Part shown: one piece after another, positions 8,658-16,231 of the stretch
Layout: every line of letters starts with the position of its first letter
How positions within the stretch are numbered: position 1 is the stretch's first letter
Origin: Sphingobacteriales bacterium
Lineage (GTDB): Bacteria; Bacteroidota; Bacteroidia; Chitinophagales; JADIYW01
Length of the DNA: 64,000 bases
NCBI GenBank assembly: GCA_016721245.1
Contig: JADKIQ010000002.1
Coordinates: 372,001 to 436,000, forward strand
Reading direction: 5' to 3'
Notes under the pieces: generated by a model
Told to the model about the DNA's origin: nothing
What the model saw: only the letters and a program-made list of their open reading frames with translations
The model's database searches: none
Translations under genes and position numbers: made by a program

Positions 8658-9416
8658 TTAATCCCAGTCAAATTCAAATCCTATCCATTTATTGGTAGCA
8701 ATATTTTCAAGCATTAGAAGAAATAAACTTACATCTGTTTGATGAAATTTACTTAACGATTTATCATTTTTAAGCTTATTATAGAATTTAAGAGCGTGAT
8801 TACTAGGAATGTGATTAATTATTTGATCTGGGTAAACAGAATAAATGGTTTCATCTTCTGAATTTATATCAGATGTTATAATTCTTTCAAACTCCGAATA
8901 ATTATCATATAAATAATTCCAAAAATCACTTGACAAATCCAGGCTTAATAAAGGAGCTTTGTAAAAATATTTTTGATAAAATTGTGGCGAAGATTTCCAA
9001 AATATATAATAGTTTTTCATTTCTAATATTTCATTTGGATTTGTTACTTTTTTATTTGTTTTAATTTTTTTTATTATACTATCTAATAATTGAGTTACAC
9101 TTGTTTTTTCTAACGAATCGAGTGAAGAAAACGATTCATAATTTGTTTGGAATTGTGAAATGTATTTTATGTATTCATCATTTTGATCGATTTTTGCATT
9201 AATTACATCAAATCTCATCTTCTGCAAATCATCAATTATAAAATGATATTTCCCTTTTTCAAAATTATTTAAGACTGTTATAGCACTATCGTACTTTCCT
9301 TTTTCGAAAAAAACAAATTCATATTTACCATTTGAAAAAACTTCTTTTTTTGTATTCTGTGCATTACAACTATTAAAAGAAATAATAATGGCGAGATATG
9401 TAATAGTATTTTTCAT
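8658..9416 (-). CDS. Low-GC lipoprotein, unknown
   Basis: A 252-residue protein with a short signal peptide and lipobox FNSC (residues about 14-17). The mature part is rich in K, N, D, S and aromatic residues, with predicted helices and no motif I recognise. A segment containing FEKGKY appears twice (about residues 37-42 and 52-57). Codon use is clearly more AT-rich than that of the flanking P-type ATPase. A 17-base motif at 9439-9455 just upstream of its start recurs next to another low-GC lipoprotein gene (56676-57176). It may have been acquired horizontally. Confidence 0.65.
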   Translation of the reverse strand: MKNTITYLAIIISFNSCNAQNTKKEVFSNGKYEFVFFEKGKYDSAITVLNNFEKGKYHFIIDDLQKMRFDVINAKIDQNDEYIKYISQFQTNYESFSSLDSLEKTSVTQLLDSIIKKIKTNKKVTNPNEILEMKNYYIFWKSSPQFYQKYFYKAPLLSLDLSSDFWNYLYDNYSEFERIITSDINSEDETIYSVYPDQIINHIPSNHALKFYNKLKNDKSLSKFHQTDVSLFLLMLENIATNKWIGFEFDWD

Positions 9417-9438
9417 TTTTTGACTACAGTAATGGATG

Positions 9439-9455
9439 AATATTGCCTATAACTT
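9439..9455. repeat. Cassette-border-like motif, copy 1
   Basis: AATATTGCCTATAACTT lies about 22 bases upstream of the minus-strand lipoprotein gene. It is identical at 15 of 17 positions to the motif at 57214-57230 beside another low-GC lipoprotein gene. Confidence 0.45.
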
Positions 9456-9538
9456 GTTTGTATGTCTTATTTTATCATTCATATACAAAAATTTGGGCAG
9501 ATATGAATGGTTTTGTCTTTCTATACCAAAATAATAAA

Positions 9539-9922
9539 TCATCCCCATATCCACCAGCTCAGCAAAGCGGCTAAGGGAGCTAAGCCTTGTATAAAAACAC
9601 CGCGCAGCATATTGGGTTTGGAAACCAGTAAAACGATGGATGCGGAAAACATACTGGCACAGCAAAAAAGCAGCAAGGTCTTGCCGGCAATAAAATAACC
9701 GCTGAAGAGTAAAAAAATACTTACAAAAATACCAAGGGCTAAAAATAAATTATAAAATCCCTGATTGAAAAAGGACAGTTTAAACTGTTCCGCTTCCGCT
9801 ACTGTTTTTATTCCAAATCCCCTATGTACTTTCGGGTTCATCCAGAAAACACTTTCCATCAGGAAAAACAAGACATGTATTCCTCCCGCAATGGCCGCAA
9901 ATGCAATACTGATAATGGGCAT
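9539..9922 (-). CDS. DUF1304 family membrane protein
   Basis: A 127-residue protein with four membrane helices. The DUF1304 features are present: an N-terminal helix with GGIHVLFFLMESVFW, the NQGFYNLFLALG signature after helix 1, and small-residue-rich helices 3 and 4. Members are small inner-membrane proteins without an assigned function. It stands alone and is divergent from pyrR. Its length fits the family. Confidence 0.85.
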   Translation of the reverse strand: MPIISIAFAAIAGGIHVLFFLMESVFWMNPKVHRGFGIKTVAEAEQFKLSFFNQGFYNLFLALGIFVSIFLLFSGYFIAGKTLLLFCCASMFSASIVLLVSKPNMLRGVFIQGLAPLAALLSWWIWG

Positions 9923-9990
9923 AGTTTTATATTTATGTATTAAAAGTAATAAAAATCAATGGTTGCCACATCCTTGTCAGGTTTTTTTCT

Positions 9991-9998
9991 TACTTTTG
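9991..9998 (+). promoter_or_regulatory. -7 box of pyrR
   Basis: TACTTTTG matches TAnnTTTG and ends five bases before the pyrR ATG (10004). If used, the transcript would be leaderless or nearly so. No good TTTG lies 19-21 bases upstream. Confidence 0.45.
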
Positions 9999-10003
9999 TA
10001 TCA

Positions 10004-10561
10004 ATGTCGGATACCATACTACTAAACGGCAATCAAATCCAACTGACAATTGAGCGGTTGAGCAGAGAAGTTATCGAATCCATTAATTTTCAGAATACCG
10101 TAATTATTGGCGTACAGCCGAGAGGCGTTTTGCTGGCGGAAAAAATCCATCAGAAAATTCTGGAACTGACCGGCAATGATATTCCCTTCGGAAAAATTGA
10201 TACCACGTTTCACCGCGATGATTTTCGCCGCGGGAAATCCCTGAACGCCAAAGTCACCGAAATCGATTTTCATATTGAAGAAATGAATGTACTGCTGATT
10301 GACGATGTCTTGTACACGGGCAGAACTATCCGTGCGGCGATGGATGCTTTGTTGTCATTCGGCAGACCGCTGAAAATTGAGTTGCTGGTGTTAATCGACA
10401 GACGCTTTAACCGTGAACTGCCGATACAGCCGGATTTTGTAGGCAATATTGTAGATACGATAGAGAAAGTAGATGTGGAAGTGCGTTGGGCAGGGAGTGA
10501 AAACGAAAAAAATGAAGTAGTATTTATCCCCCTAGCCCCCCGCCTGAAAGAACATGTCTAA
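10004..10561 (+). CDS. pyrR: PyrR, pyrimidine regulator and uracil phosphoribosyltransferase
   Basis: A 185-residue type I phosphoribosyltransferase. The PRPP loop is MNVLLIDDVLYTGRTIRAAMDAL, the acidic DD-x-x-x-T-G-R-T motif of the family, and FHRDDFRRG and LIDRRFNRELPIQPDFVG are typical of PyrR. In Gram-positive bacteria PyrR binds pyr mRNA and also converts uracil and PRPP to UMP. In Bacteroidota an RNA-binding role is unproven. I chose the ATG at 10004 because MSDTILLNGNQI aligns with the usual PyrR N terminus; an earlier ATG at 9959 would overlap the promoter box. pyrB follows on the same strand. Confidence 0.9.
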   Translation: MSDTILLNGNQIQLTIERLSREVIESINFQNTVIIGVQPRGVLLAEKIHQKILELTGNDIPFGKIDTTFHRDDFRRGKSLNAKVTEIDFHIEEMNVLLIDDVLYTGRTIRAAMDALLSFGRPLKIELLVLIDRRFNRELPIQPDFVGNIVDTIEKVDVEVRWAGSENEKNEVVFIPLAPRLKEHV

Positions 10562-10628
10562 AAGGAATAGGTAGACAGATAAAAAATTGATAATAAAAGT
10601 CAGCTAACTTACAACCAAAAGCAGTAAA

Positions 10629-11144
10629 CATGTTATCGGAATTGAGCATTTAACGGTAGATGACATTCAGCTGATTTTGAAAACAGCGACACAGTTTAAA
10701 GATATCATCAACCGCCCGATAAAAAAGGTGCCGACACTGAGAGATATCACCATTGCGAATTTGTTTTTTGAAAACTCTACCCGAACCAGAATTTCTTTTG
10801 AACTGGCGCAAAAACGCTTGTCCGCAGATATCATTAATTTTTCTTCTTCTTCTTCTTCCGTAAAAAAAGGAGAGACGCTGCTGGATACGGTCAACAATAT
10901 CCTGTCGATGAAAGTGGATATGATTGTGATGCGGCATGCCAGCCCGGGTGCGGCGCATTACCTGTCGGAACGCATCGACGCACATATCGTGAACGCGGGT
11001 GACGGTACGCATGAACATCCGACGCAGGCTTTGCTGGATGCGTATTCCATGCAGGAAAAACTCGGCGATTTAAAAGGTAAAAAAATTGCCATCATCGGCG
11101 ATATCATGCACTCGCGCGTTGCCTTTCTAATATTTTTTGTCTGA
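10629..11144 (+). pseudogene. pyrB: Aspartate carbamoyltransferase, 5' part (frame-broken)
   Basis: N-terminal carbamoyl-phosphate half of ATCase, which makes carbamoyl-aspartate in pyrimidine synthesis. The frame reads HVIGIEHLTVDDIQLILKTA, then the binding motif FFENSTRTRISFELA, then MRHASPG and HEHPTQALLDAY. Conserved sequence begins at 10629, but there is no ATG, GTG or TTG in frame between the stop at 10605-10607 and a TTG at 10677, which lies inside conserved sequence. A one-base shift near the ATG at 10630 would restore a normal start. The frame fails after HSRVA, at about 11121-11126, where a missing C (GCC CTT TCT expected) moves the rest into another frame. Either an assembly error or a disabled gene. 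Confidence 0.8.
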
Positions 11145-11533
11145 AAAAATTAGGGGCGGAGGTGACGCTGTGCGGACCATCTACCCTGATTCCAAAACAT
11201 ATAGAAAAACTCGGAGTACATATTTCTCACAATATTGATGAAACGCTGCAGTGGTGCGATGTGGCCAACGTATTGCGCATTCAGTTGGAACGCCAGAATA
11301 CCAAATATTTTCCGTCTCTGCGCGAGTATGCTCTGTACTTCGGCGTCAACAGGCAACGACTGGAAAAGCTGGATAAGGAAATTGTGATCATGCATCCCGG
11401 CCCGATTAACCGCGGGGTGGAAATCACTTCGGATGTAGCAGACAGCGAACATTCCATCATCTTAGATCAGGTGGAAAATGGCGTTGCTGTACGAATGGCC
11501 GTGATGTATCTGCTGGTAAATAAACCGGATTAA
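11126..11533 (+). pseudogene. pyrB: Aspartate carbamoyltransferase, 3' part (frame-broken)
   Basis: C-terminal aspartate-binding half of the same pyrB. Read from 11126 it continues without a gap from the 5' part: SNIFCLKKLGAEVTLCGPSTL, then LQWCDVANVLRIQLER, then MHPGPINRGVEITSDVAD. The key HPGPINRG motif is intact, which argues for a recent or artefactual lesion rather than long decay. The GTG at 11162 is not a real start. The stop overlaps by four bases the stop of the convergent membrane-protein gene. Confidence 0.8.
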
Positions 11534-11925
11534 TCTAGCAAACCGCGAACTTTAGCAGCTGCCAGCGGCGAAAATGCGGTCAGTATCAATCCGATGGGCA
11601 TCAAGCCACCTTTCAGTAAATTATAATCCGACAAGATGCGTTCCCAGGAAAGATGCAGCAGACGTCCTAAGCGTACCTCAAAGATTAAGGTCAGTATTAC
11701 CCAAGCCATACCGATAAACAACAGTTGTTTTTTGCTGGATGCTTTTATGAATTTTATAAAGAGCAGGGAAATGATAAAAATCAGCAGTGTGGCAATTAAC
11801 ACACCTATCTGACGGGAGCGAAAATCCCCAATGCGTGGAGCTAAATATAAGTTGCGAAAGATGCCGTGACAGGTTTCGGTAGCTATGATGATTAACCAGA
11901 CTAAAAAAGCTCTCAGGTAAATCAT
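11530..11925 (-). CDS. Four-helix membrane protein, unknown
   Basis: A 131-residue protein with four predicted membrane helices (about residues 4-20, 40-60, 67-85 and 105-122). Features seen in similar hypothetical proteins are APRIGDFRSRQIG between helices 1 and 2 and EVRLGRLLHLSWERILSDYNLLKGGLMP before helix 4. I cannot assign a function. It begins 11 bases after the response regulator gene and is probably the last gene of that operon. Confidence 0.7.
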   Translation of the reverse strand: MIYLRAFLVWLIIIATETCHGIFRNLYLAPRIGDFRSRQIGVLIATLLIFIISLLFIKFIKASSKKQLLFIGMAWVILTLIFEVRLGRLLHLSWERILSDYNLLKGGLMPIGLILTAFSPLAAAKVRGLLD

Positions 11926-11936
11926 ACTGCTTGCGT

Positions 11937-12629
11937 TTATTCTTTCACGATTAATTTAAACCCAACGCCGTGTACATTCTGGATTTCCAGATTGGGGTCG
12001 TCTTTTAAATATTTACGAAGCTTGGTAATATATACATCCATACTTCTGCCGGCAAAATAGCTGTCGTCTTTCCAGATTTTCACCAGCATATCTTCGCGTT
12101 TTACAGGCTGGTTGGCATGTTTTGCCAGGTATTCCAGCAAGGCAGCTTCTTTTTTAGTGAGCGATGCGGTTTCCGTTCCGTTCAGCAGTTTCAGTTCGTC
12201 TACTTTCAGGATATATTTTCCAATGCTAAATTCTTTTTGTTCGGGTGTAACGGATTTGGTACGTTTCAGAATGGCTTCCATACGCATAATCAGTTCATCA
12301 AAATTGAAGGGTTTGGTGATGTAGTCGTCGCCGCCCACGGTAAATCCTTTCAGTTTGTCCTCTTGCATTTCACGCGCCGTCAGAAATATAATCGGCGTCT
12401 CGTCTTTCTTCTCGCGTACTTCCTGCGCCAGTGTAAAACCGTCTTTTTTCGGCATCATGACATCAAAAAGATACAAGTCGAATTTGTCTTTATAAATGGC
12501 TCTTTCCGCTTCCAGTCCGTTTATACAATGCGTTACCTCATAGCCTTTGTCAGCCAGATTATCTTTGATGACAAACCCTAAATTAGGGTCGTCTTCTGCC
12601 AGCAGTATTCTCACTTTATTCTTTTCCAT
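11937..12629 (-). CDS. OmpR-family response regulator
   Basis: A 230-residue two-domain regulator. The receiver domain (about 1-120) carries the acidic pair E12/D13-D14, the phospho-acceptor D56 in LYLFDVMMPKKDG, the conserved threonine in FLTARE and the lysine in YITKPF. The C-terminal winged-helix DNA-binding domain (about 130-230) ends in DVYITKLRKYLKDDPNLEIQNVHGVGF, the OmpR/PhoB recognition-helix pattern. It starts directly at the stop of the histidine kinase gene, so the pair forms one two-component system. The target genes are not visible here. Confidence 0.93.
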   Translation of the reverse strand: MEKNKVRILLAEDDPNLGFVIKDNLADKGYEVTHCINGLEAERAIYKDKFDLYLFDVMMPKKDGFTLAQEVREKKDETPIIFLTAREMQEDKLKGFTVGGDDYITKPFNFDELIMRMEAILKRTKSVTPEQKEFSIGKYILKVDELKLLNGTETASLTKKEAALLEYLAKHANQPVKREDMLVKIWKDDSYFAGRSMDVYITKLRKYLKDDPNLEIQNVHGVGFKLIVKE

Positions 12630-13895
12630 CTATTTTTCTTTAGTGTGAAACCATATGGTAAATGTAGTTCCTACCTTAGGGATACTGTGTAAAGCAATTT
12701 TACCCCTATGTAATTTAATCATATTTTTAACATAAAACAAGCCCAAACCGAAACCTTTCACATCGTGCAGGTTGCCGCTGGGTACTCTGAAGAACTTTTC
12801 AAAAATCATATTCTGAGAACTTGTCTCAATTCCTTTGCCATTATCCTTTACCGAAATTTCAATTCCCTTATGTTTATTGAGCGTGATGATTTGAATTTCA
12901 GGTATTTTATCGCAATATTTAATGGCATTGTCGAGCAGGTTGTACAGGATGTTGGTGAGGTGTACTTCATCGCCCGAAACGATAACCTTTTTAGCATTTA
13001 ACTGCAGGATGATTTTTCCATGCAATTCGCTTACGCGCGGTTCCATATTTTTTGCAATGTTTTCAATCAGCGCATGCATATCGATATCCGTAACATTCAA
13101 GGCGATTTTATGAGAATCTATCTGGGAAACCTGTAATACAGACTCCACCTGACTCTTTAATCGTTTATTTTCTTCACTGATAATGGTGGCGTAGTGTTTT
13201 AAACGTTCCGGATTGTTGATGATATCATCCCGCATCAACACATCGGAAGAAAGTGCAATCGTAGAAATAGGCGTTTTAAACTCATGCGTCATGTTGTTGA
13301 CGAAATCCGTTTTTATCTCGCTTAATTTTTTCTGTTTTAAGATGACTAATATAGTATAGGTGAAGAAACCGATAACGACTAACAATACAATCGAAAAGAA
13401 AATCAGTAGTTTTAAATCATCCTGCAGATATGTTCTTTTTTTAGGAAATAAAACACCTACATAATAATTTTCGGAAGGTTTGGCTTTTACGTGCAGGCGT
13501 TCTACTTTTCCGGTGTTTTTTATGCTGACATATCTGCCATAATAAAATGAATCGGTGGTACATTCAAAAATACCGTATTCAAAATCAGCATTCAGGTTCT
13601 GATTTTTCGATTCTATAATCAGATAGTTTTCCAGCATCGTTACATTCACCGGCGAACTGAAGTCTATGGTGTAATAATTAGAAGCCTTTTTGTTAATACC
13701 ATCCAGCTGTACTTTAAATTTAGAATCCTGTATCAAACGGTCGGCAACGCTTTTCAGTGCCACATAGGCGCGGTGGTTGAATTGCTGTTCCTTTAAATCA
13801 ATAGCTTTTTTTACCCAGAATATCTGCGTGGCAATAATTCCTGCCAGTGAAATAAATGCTAATAAAATGATATTGCGTATCGCAGCTCTTCCCAT
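12630..13895 (-). CDS. Sensor histidine kinase partner of the OmpR-type regulator
   Basis: A 421-residue membrane sensor kinase. Helix 1 is at about 8-28, an extracytoplasmic sensor region covers about 30-160, and helix 2 lies at about 163-187. HisKA has the phospho-acceptor H near residue 205 in NNMTHEFKTPIS. HATPase_c has N-box LYNLLDNAIKYC, G1 DNGKGI and G2 GFGLGLFYVKNM. No HAMP or PAS domain is evident between helix 2 and HisKA. It lies directly before the response regulator. The promoter may be the TATCTTTA-like box about 10 bases upstream of the ATG. Confidence 0.92.
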   Translation of the reverse strand: MGRAAIRNIILLAFISLAGIIATQIFWVKKAIDLKEQQFNHRAYVALKSVADRLIQDSKFKVQLDGINKKASNYYTIDFSSPVNVTMLENYLIIESKNQNLNADFEYGIFECTTDSFYYGRYVSIKNTGKVERLHVKAKPSENYYVGVLFPKKRTYLQDDLKLLIFFSIVLLVVIGFFTYTILVILKQKKLSEIKTDFVNNMTHEFKTPISTIALSSDVLMRDDIINNPERLKHYATIISEENKRLKSQVESVLQVSQIDSHKIALNVTDIDMHALIENIAKNMEPRVSELHGKIILQLNAKKVIVSGDEVHLTNILYNLLDNAIKYCDKIPEIQIITLNKHKGIEISVKDNGKGIETSSQNMIFEKFFRVPSGNLHDVKGFGLGLFYVKNMIKLHRGKIALHSIPKVGTTFTIWFHTKEK

Positions 13896-14000
13896 GCTAT
13901 AAAGATAAAGGTATTGAAAAAAGGAATAAGGGTCTTAACAAATATTTAGGAAATATTTGATGCTGAGTAAATTGTGACAGGAAACATCGAAACATGTCAT

Positions 14001-14408
14001 TTAATTATCAATCTGCTCCAACATGTATAAAATACCTCTGAACAGCAGGCAAAGTAAATTCAATAACAGGTAAAACAGAACCACCAGTGCCGTCATAATG
14101 TGCAGTTCATCGGATTGTCTGTAGCTGAAATCTGAAACGAAATTGCCGGAGATATAAATATACATGGCTAATAAAATAAACATCAGCACGGAAAAGCCGG
14201 TATATTGGAGCAATTTTTGCTGGAATGCACCAATAACAGGATTATAAAAGCAAAACAGAAAAAGAGGAGATAAAATCAGGTTCCAGGCAAACATGCTTTT
14301 CAGCTGAAATAGCCAACAAACCAACGTCATCAGGGTAATCAGCAGCATAATAACGATGCCTTGCTGCAGCGGGTTGGTTTTTTTAAAGTCTGGTAAGGCT
14401 GTTTTCAT
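14001..14408 (-). CDS. Four-helix membrane protein, unknown
   Basis: A protein of about 135 residues with four hydrophobic helices and short loops, and a hydrophilic N terminus (MKTALPDFKKTNPLQQG). I do not recognise a family. I preferred the ATG at 14408 to an ATG nine codons upstream because the extra residues overlap the region that serves divergent mazG. It is transcribed alone, between the histidine kinase promoter and mazG. Confidence 0.6.
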   Translation of the reverse strand: MKTALPDFKKTNPLQQGIVIMLLITLMTLVCWLFQLKSMFAWNLILSPLFLFCFYNPVIGAFQQKLLQYTGFSVLMFILLAMYIYISGNFVSDFSYRQSDELHIMTALVVLFYLLLNLLCLLFRGILYMLEQIDN

Positions 14409-14480
14409 CTTTTTAACGCTAATAAACAACATCAAAAATAACTATTTGTTTTAAAGTAGTATTTTTGCTTAAATATTTAT

Positions 14481-15254
14481 ATGGATACACGATTACAGGC
14501 GTTTGAACGATTGCTGCATATTATGGATGATTTGCGGGAGAAATGCCCCTGGGATAAAAAGCAAACGGTGCAAACCTTGCGCAAATTAACGATAGAAGAA
14601 ACCTATGAATTATCAGATGCCATTATAAACGAAGACTGGAAATCCATTAAAGAGGAGTTGGGAGATTTGTTTCTGCATCTGGTGTTTTATTCAAAAATAG
14701 GAAAGGAGCAACAGCAGTTTGAAATGGAAGATGTGTTGAATGGCATTTGTGAAAAATTGATTTTCCGCCATCCGCACATTTATGGTGACGTTAAGGTGGA
14801 GAACGAAGAAGATGTAAAGAGAAACTGGGAACAGCTGAAATTAAAAGAAGGCAAAAAATCGGTACTCGAAGGCGTTCCGAATTCACTGCCGGCCATCAAC
14901 AAAGCACAGCGTATACAAGACAAGGTTCGTGCGGTGGGTTTCGACTGGGATAATAAAGAGCAGGTGATGGATAAAGTGATGGAAGAAATAGACGAACTGA
15001 AAGAGGCAGTGGAACAAAAAGATGAAAGTGCCATTGAACTGGAGTTTGGTGATGTGTTGTTTGCGCTCATCAATTATTCCAGATTTATTGAGGTGGATAC
15101 GGAAAGAGCTTTGGAGAAAACCAACCAGAAGTTTATGAAACGTTTTCAGTGGATGGAAAATTATGCGGGAGAAAACAAGCTGGATATGCATACCATGAAT
15201 CTGGAACAACTGGATGAGATTTGGAATCTGGCAAAAAATGAACTAAAAAAATAA
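14481..15254 (+). CDS. mazG: MazG nucleoside triphosphate pyrophosphohydrolase
   Basis: A 257-residue protein with two MazG domains, the same layout and nearly the same length as E. coli MazG. It hydrolyses (d)NTPs to NMP and pyrophosphate and lowers the pool of aberrant nucleotides and (p)ppGpp. Seen here: CPWDKKQTVQTLRKLTIEE near the start, the metal-binding E-E-L-G-D helix (SIKEELGDLFLHLVFYSKIG) in domain 1, the linker with RHPHIYGD, and VEFGD-like ELEFGDVLFALINYSRF in domain 2. A TATTTTTG -7 box lies at 14460-14467, 13 bases before the ATG. The broken histidine kinase follows nine bases after the stop. Confidence 0.93.
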   Translation: MDTRLQAFERLLHIMDDLREKCPWDKKQTVQTLRKLTIEETYELSDAIINEDWKSIKEELGDLFLHLVFYSKIGKEQQQFEMEDVLNGICEKLIFRHPHIYGDVKVENEEDVKRNWEQLKLKEGKKSVLEGVPNSLPAINKAQRIQDKVRAVGFDWDNKEQVMDKVMEEIDELKEAVEQKDESAIELEFGDVLFALINYSRFIEVDTERALEKTNQKFMKRFQWMENYAGENKLDMHTMNLEQLDEIWNLAKNELKK

Positions 15255-15263
15255 CTACTTACG

Positions 15264-15695
15264 TTGAATTTTTTCAAACAACATAAAATTCAAATTGCTG
15301 CGATTCTCGGAGTTGCCGTATTATTAATCAGTTTGATTGTGGATACGGTGCAGACGGTTTCGCCGGGTATTCACAGAGCCAAGAAAATTATTGAAAGTAA
15401 ATTACACGCTGAAGAGAAAGATGCTGCTGAAATCATTAATTCACCGGAATTAATGAATGCATCTGCTGATTATGAGCAATCGAGACAGGTAATTAATAAA
15501 TTCAGCAAGCATAAAAACATCCAGTACTATATTTACAAAGATGATATTCTTACCTATTGGTCAACAAACAGTTTCATTCCTGATAATATTGATAAGCTTT
15601 CCGAACACGATATACATTTTCTGAAAGAAGGCAATGGTTTTATGAAGTGCTGCACAATGAGTCAAAGGACGGTAGAATTAATATTTATGCGCTGA
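15264..15695 (+). pseudogene. NtrY-like histidine kinase, fragment 1 of 3 (N terminus)
   Basis: First part of a large membrane histidine kinase of about 1,220 residues if the frames are joined (15264-18930). It starts at a TTG, in the same frame as mazG and nine bases after its stop. It gives MNFFKQHKIQ, membrane helix 1 (about 10-30) and the start of an extracytoplasmic domain. The frame fails at a T-run (15638-15641): four Ts where five would give GFYEVLHNESK instead of GFMKCCTMSQR. Residues after that point are out-of-frame and not real. Confidence 0.75.
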
Positions 15696-16231
15696 TTCCC
15701 ATTTACTATCAGTATGCCACCAGTAATAAATTTTTAAGCAACGGGTTTGTGTGGAATCATCCGTTCCTGAAGCGTTTTGTGATCTCCAGTAAAGAGACCA
15801 ATAACACAACGGCAATCGTAAACAGTAAAGGAAATTATCTGTTTCTGATACGTATTTCCGATAATGCACCATCCGTTTATAATCCGTATATCGTTTTGCT
15901 GGAAATTCTGGGACTGATTCTGTTATTCTGGTCGATGTATCAGATTATAAAACAACTGTTGTACCGGAAGAAATATGTTTTTTCTTTCTTTTTGGTCTTG
16001 CTGATATCCGTGCTGACAGATGTATTATTTAATCAGTTTAAACTATTCTCCCTCACTAAAACGTCTTTGCTGTTTTCTTCAAATTTGTATGCTTCCTCCT
16101 ATTTGAGTGATACACTCGGGACTTTATTGATAAGAACATTTTTGGTCACCTGGGCTTTGTCATTTATGCGCTTTGTTTCTCCTAAAATAAATGCGGCAAA
16201 AAATATGACTGGCTGCTACTGGTTCCGGTAA
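15641..16231 (+). pseudogene. NtrY-like histidine kinase, fragment 2 of 3
   Basis: Continues fragment 1 after the T-run: YEVLHNESKDGRINIYALIP, then a second membrane helix (YNPYIVLLEILGLILLFW) and further helices (FSFFLVLLISVLTDVLF and TLLIRTFLVTWALSF), so the kinase has a polytopic N-terminal half. The frame fails again at an A-run (16198-16203). Six As are present where seven would give KKYDWLLLVPVTVYFVL rather than KNMTGCYWFR and a stop. The ATG at 15647 seen by gene finders is internal. Confidence 0.75.

Noticed and set aside
15630..16210. Programmed frameshifting in the histidine kinase
   Set aside because: Two shifts are needed, with no slippery heptamer followed by a pseudoknot that I can see, and similar lesions occur in three other genes.
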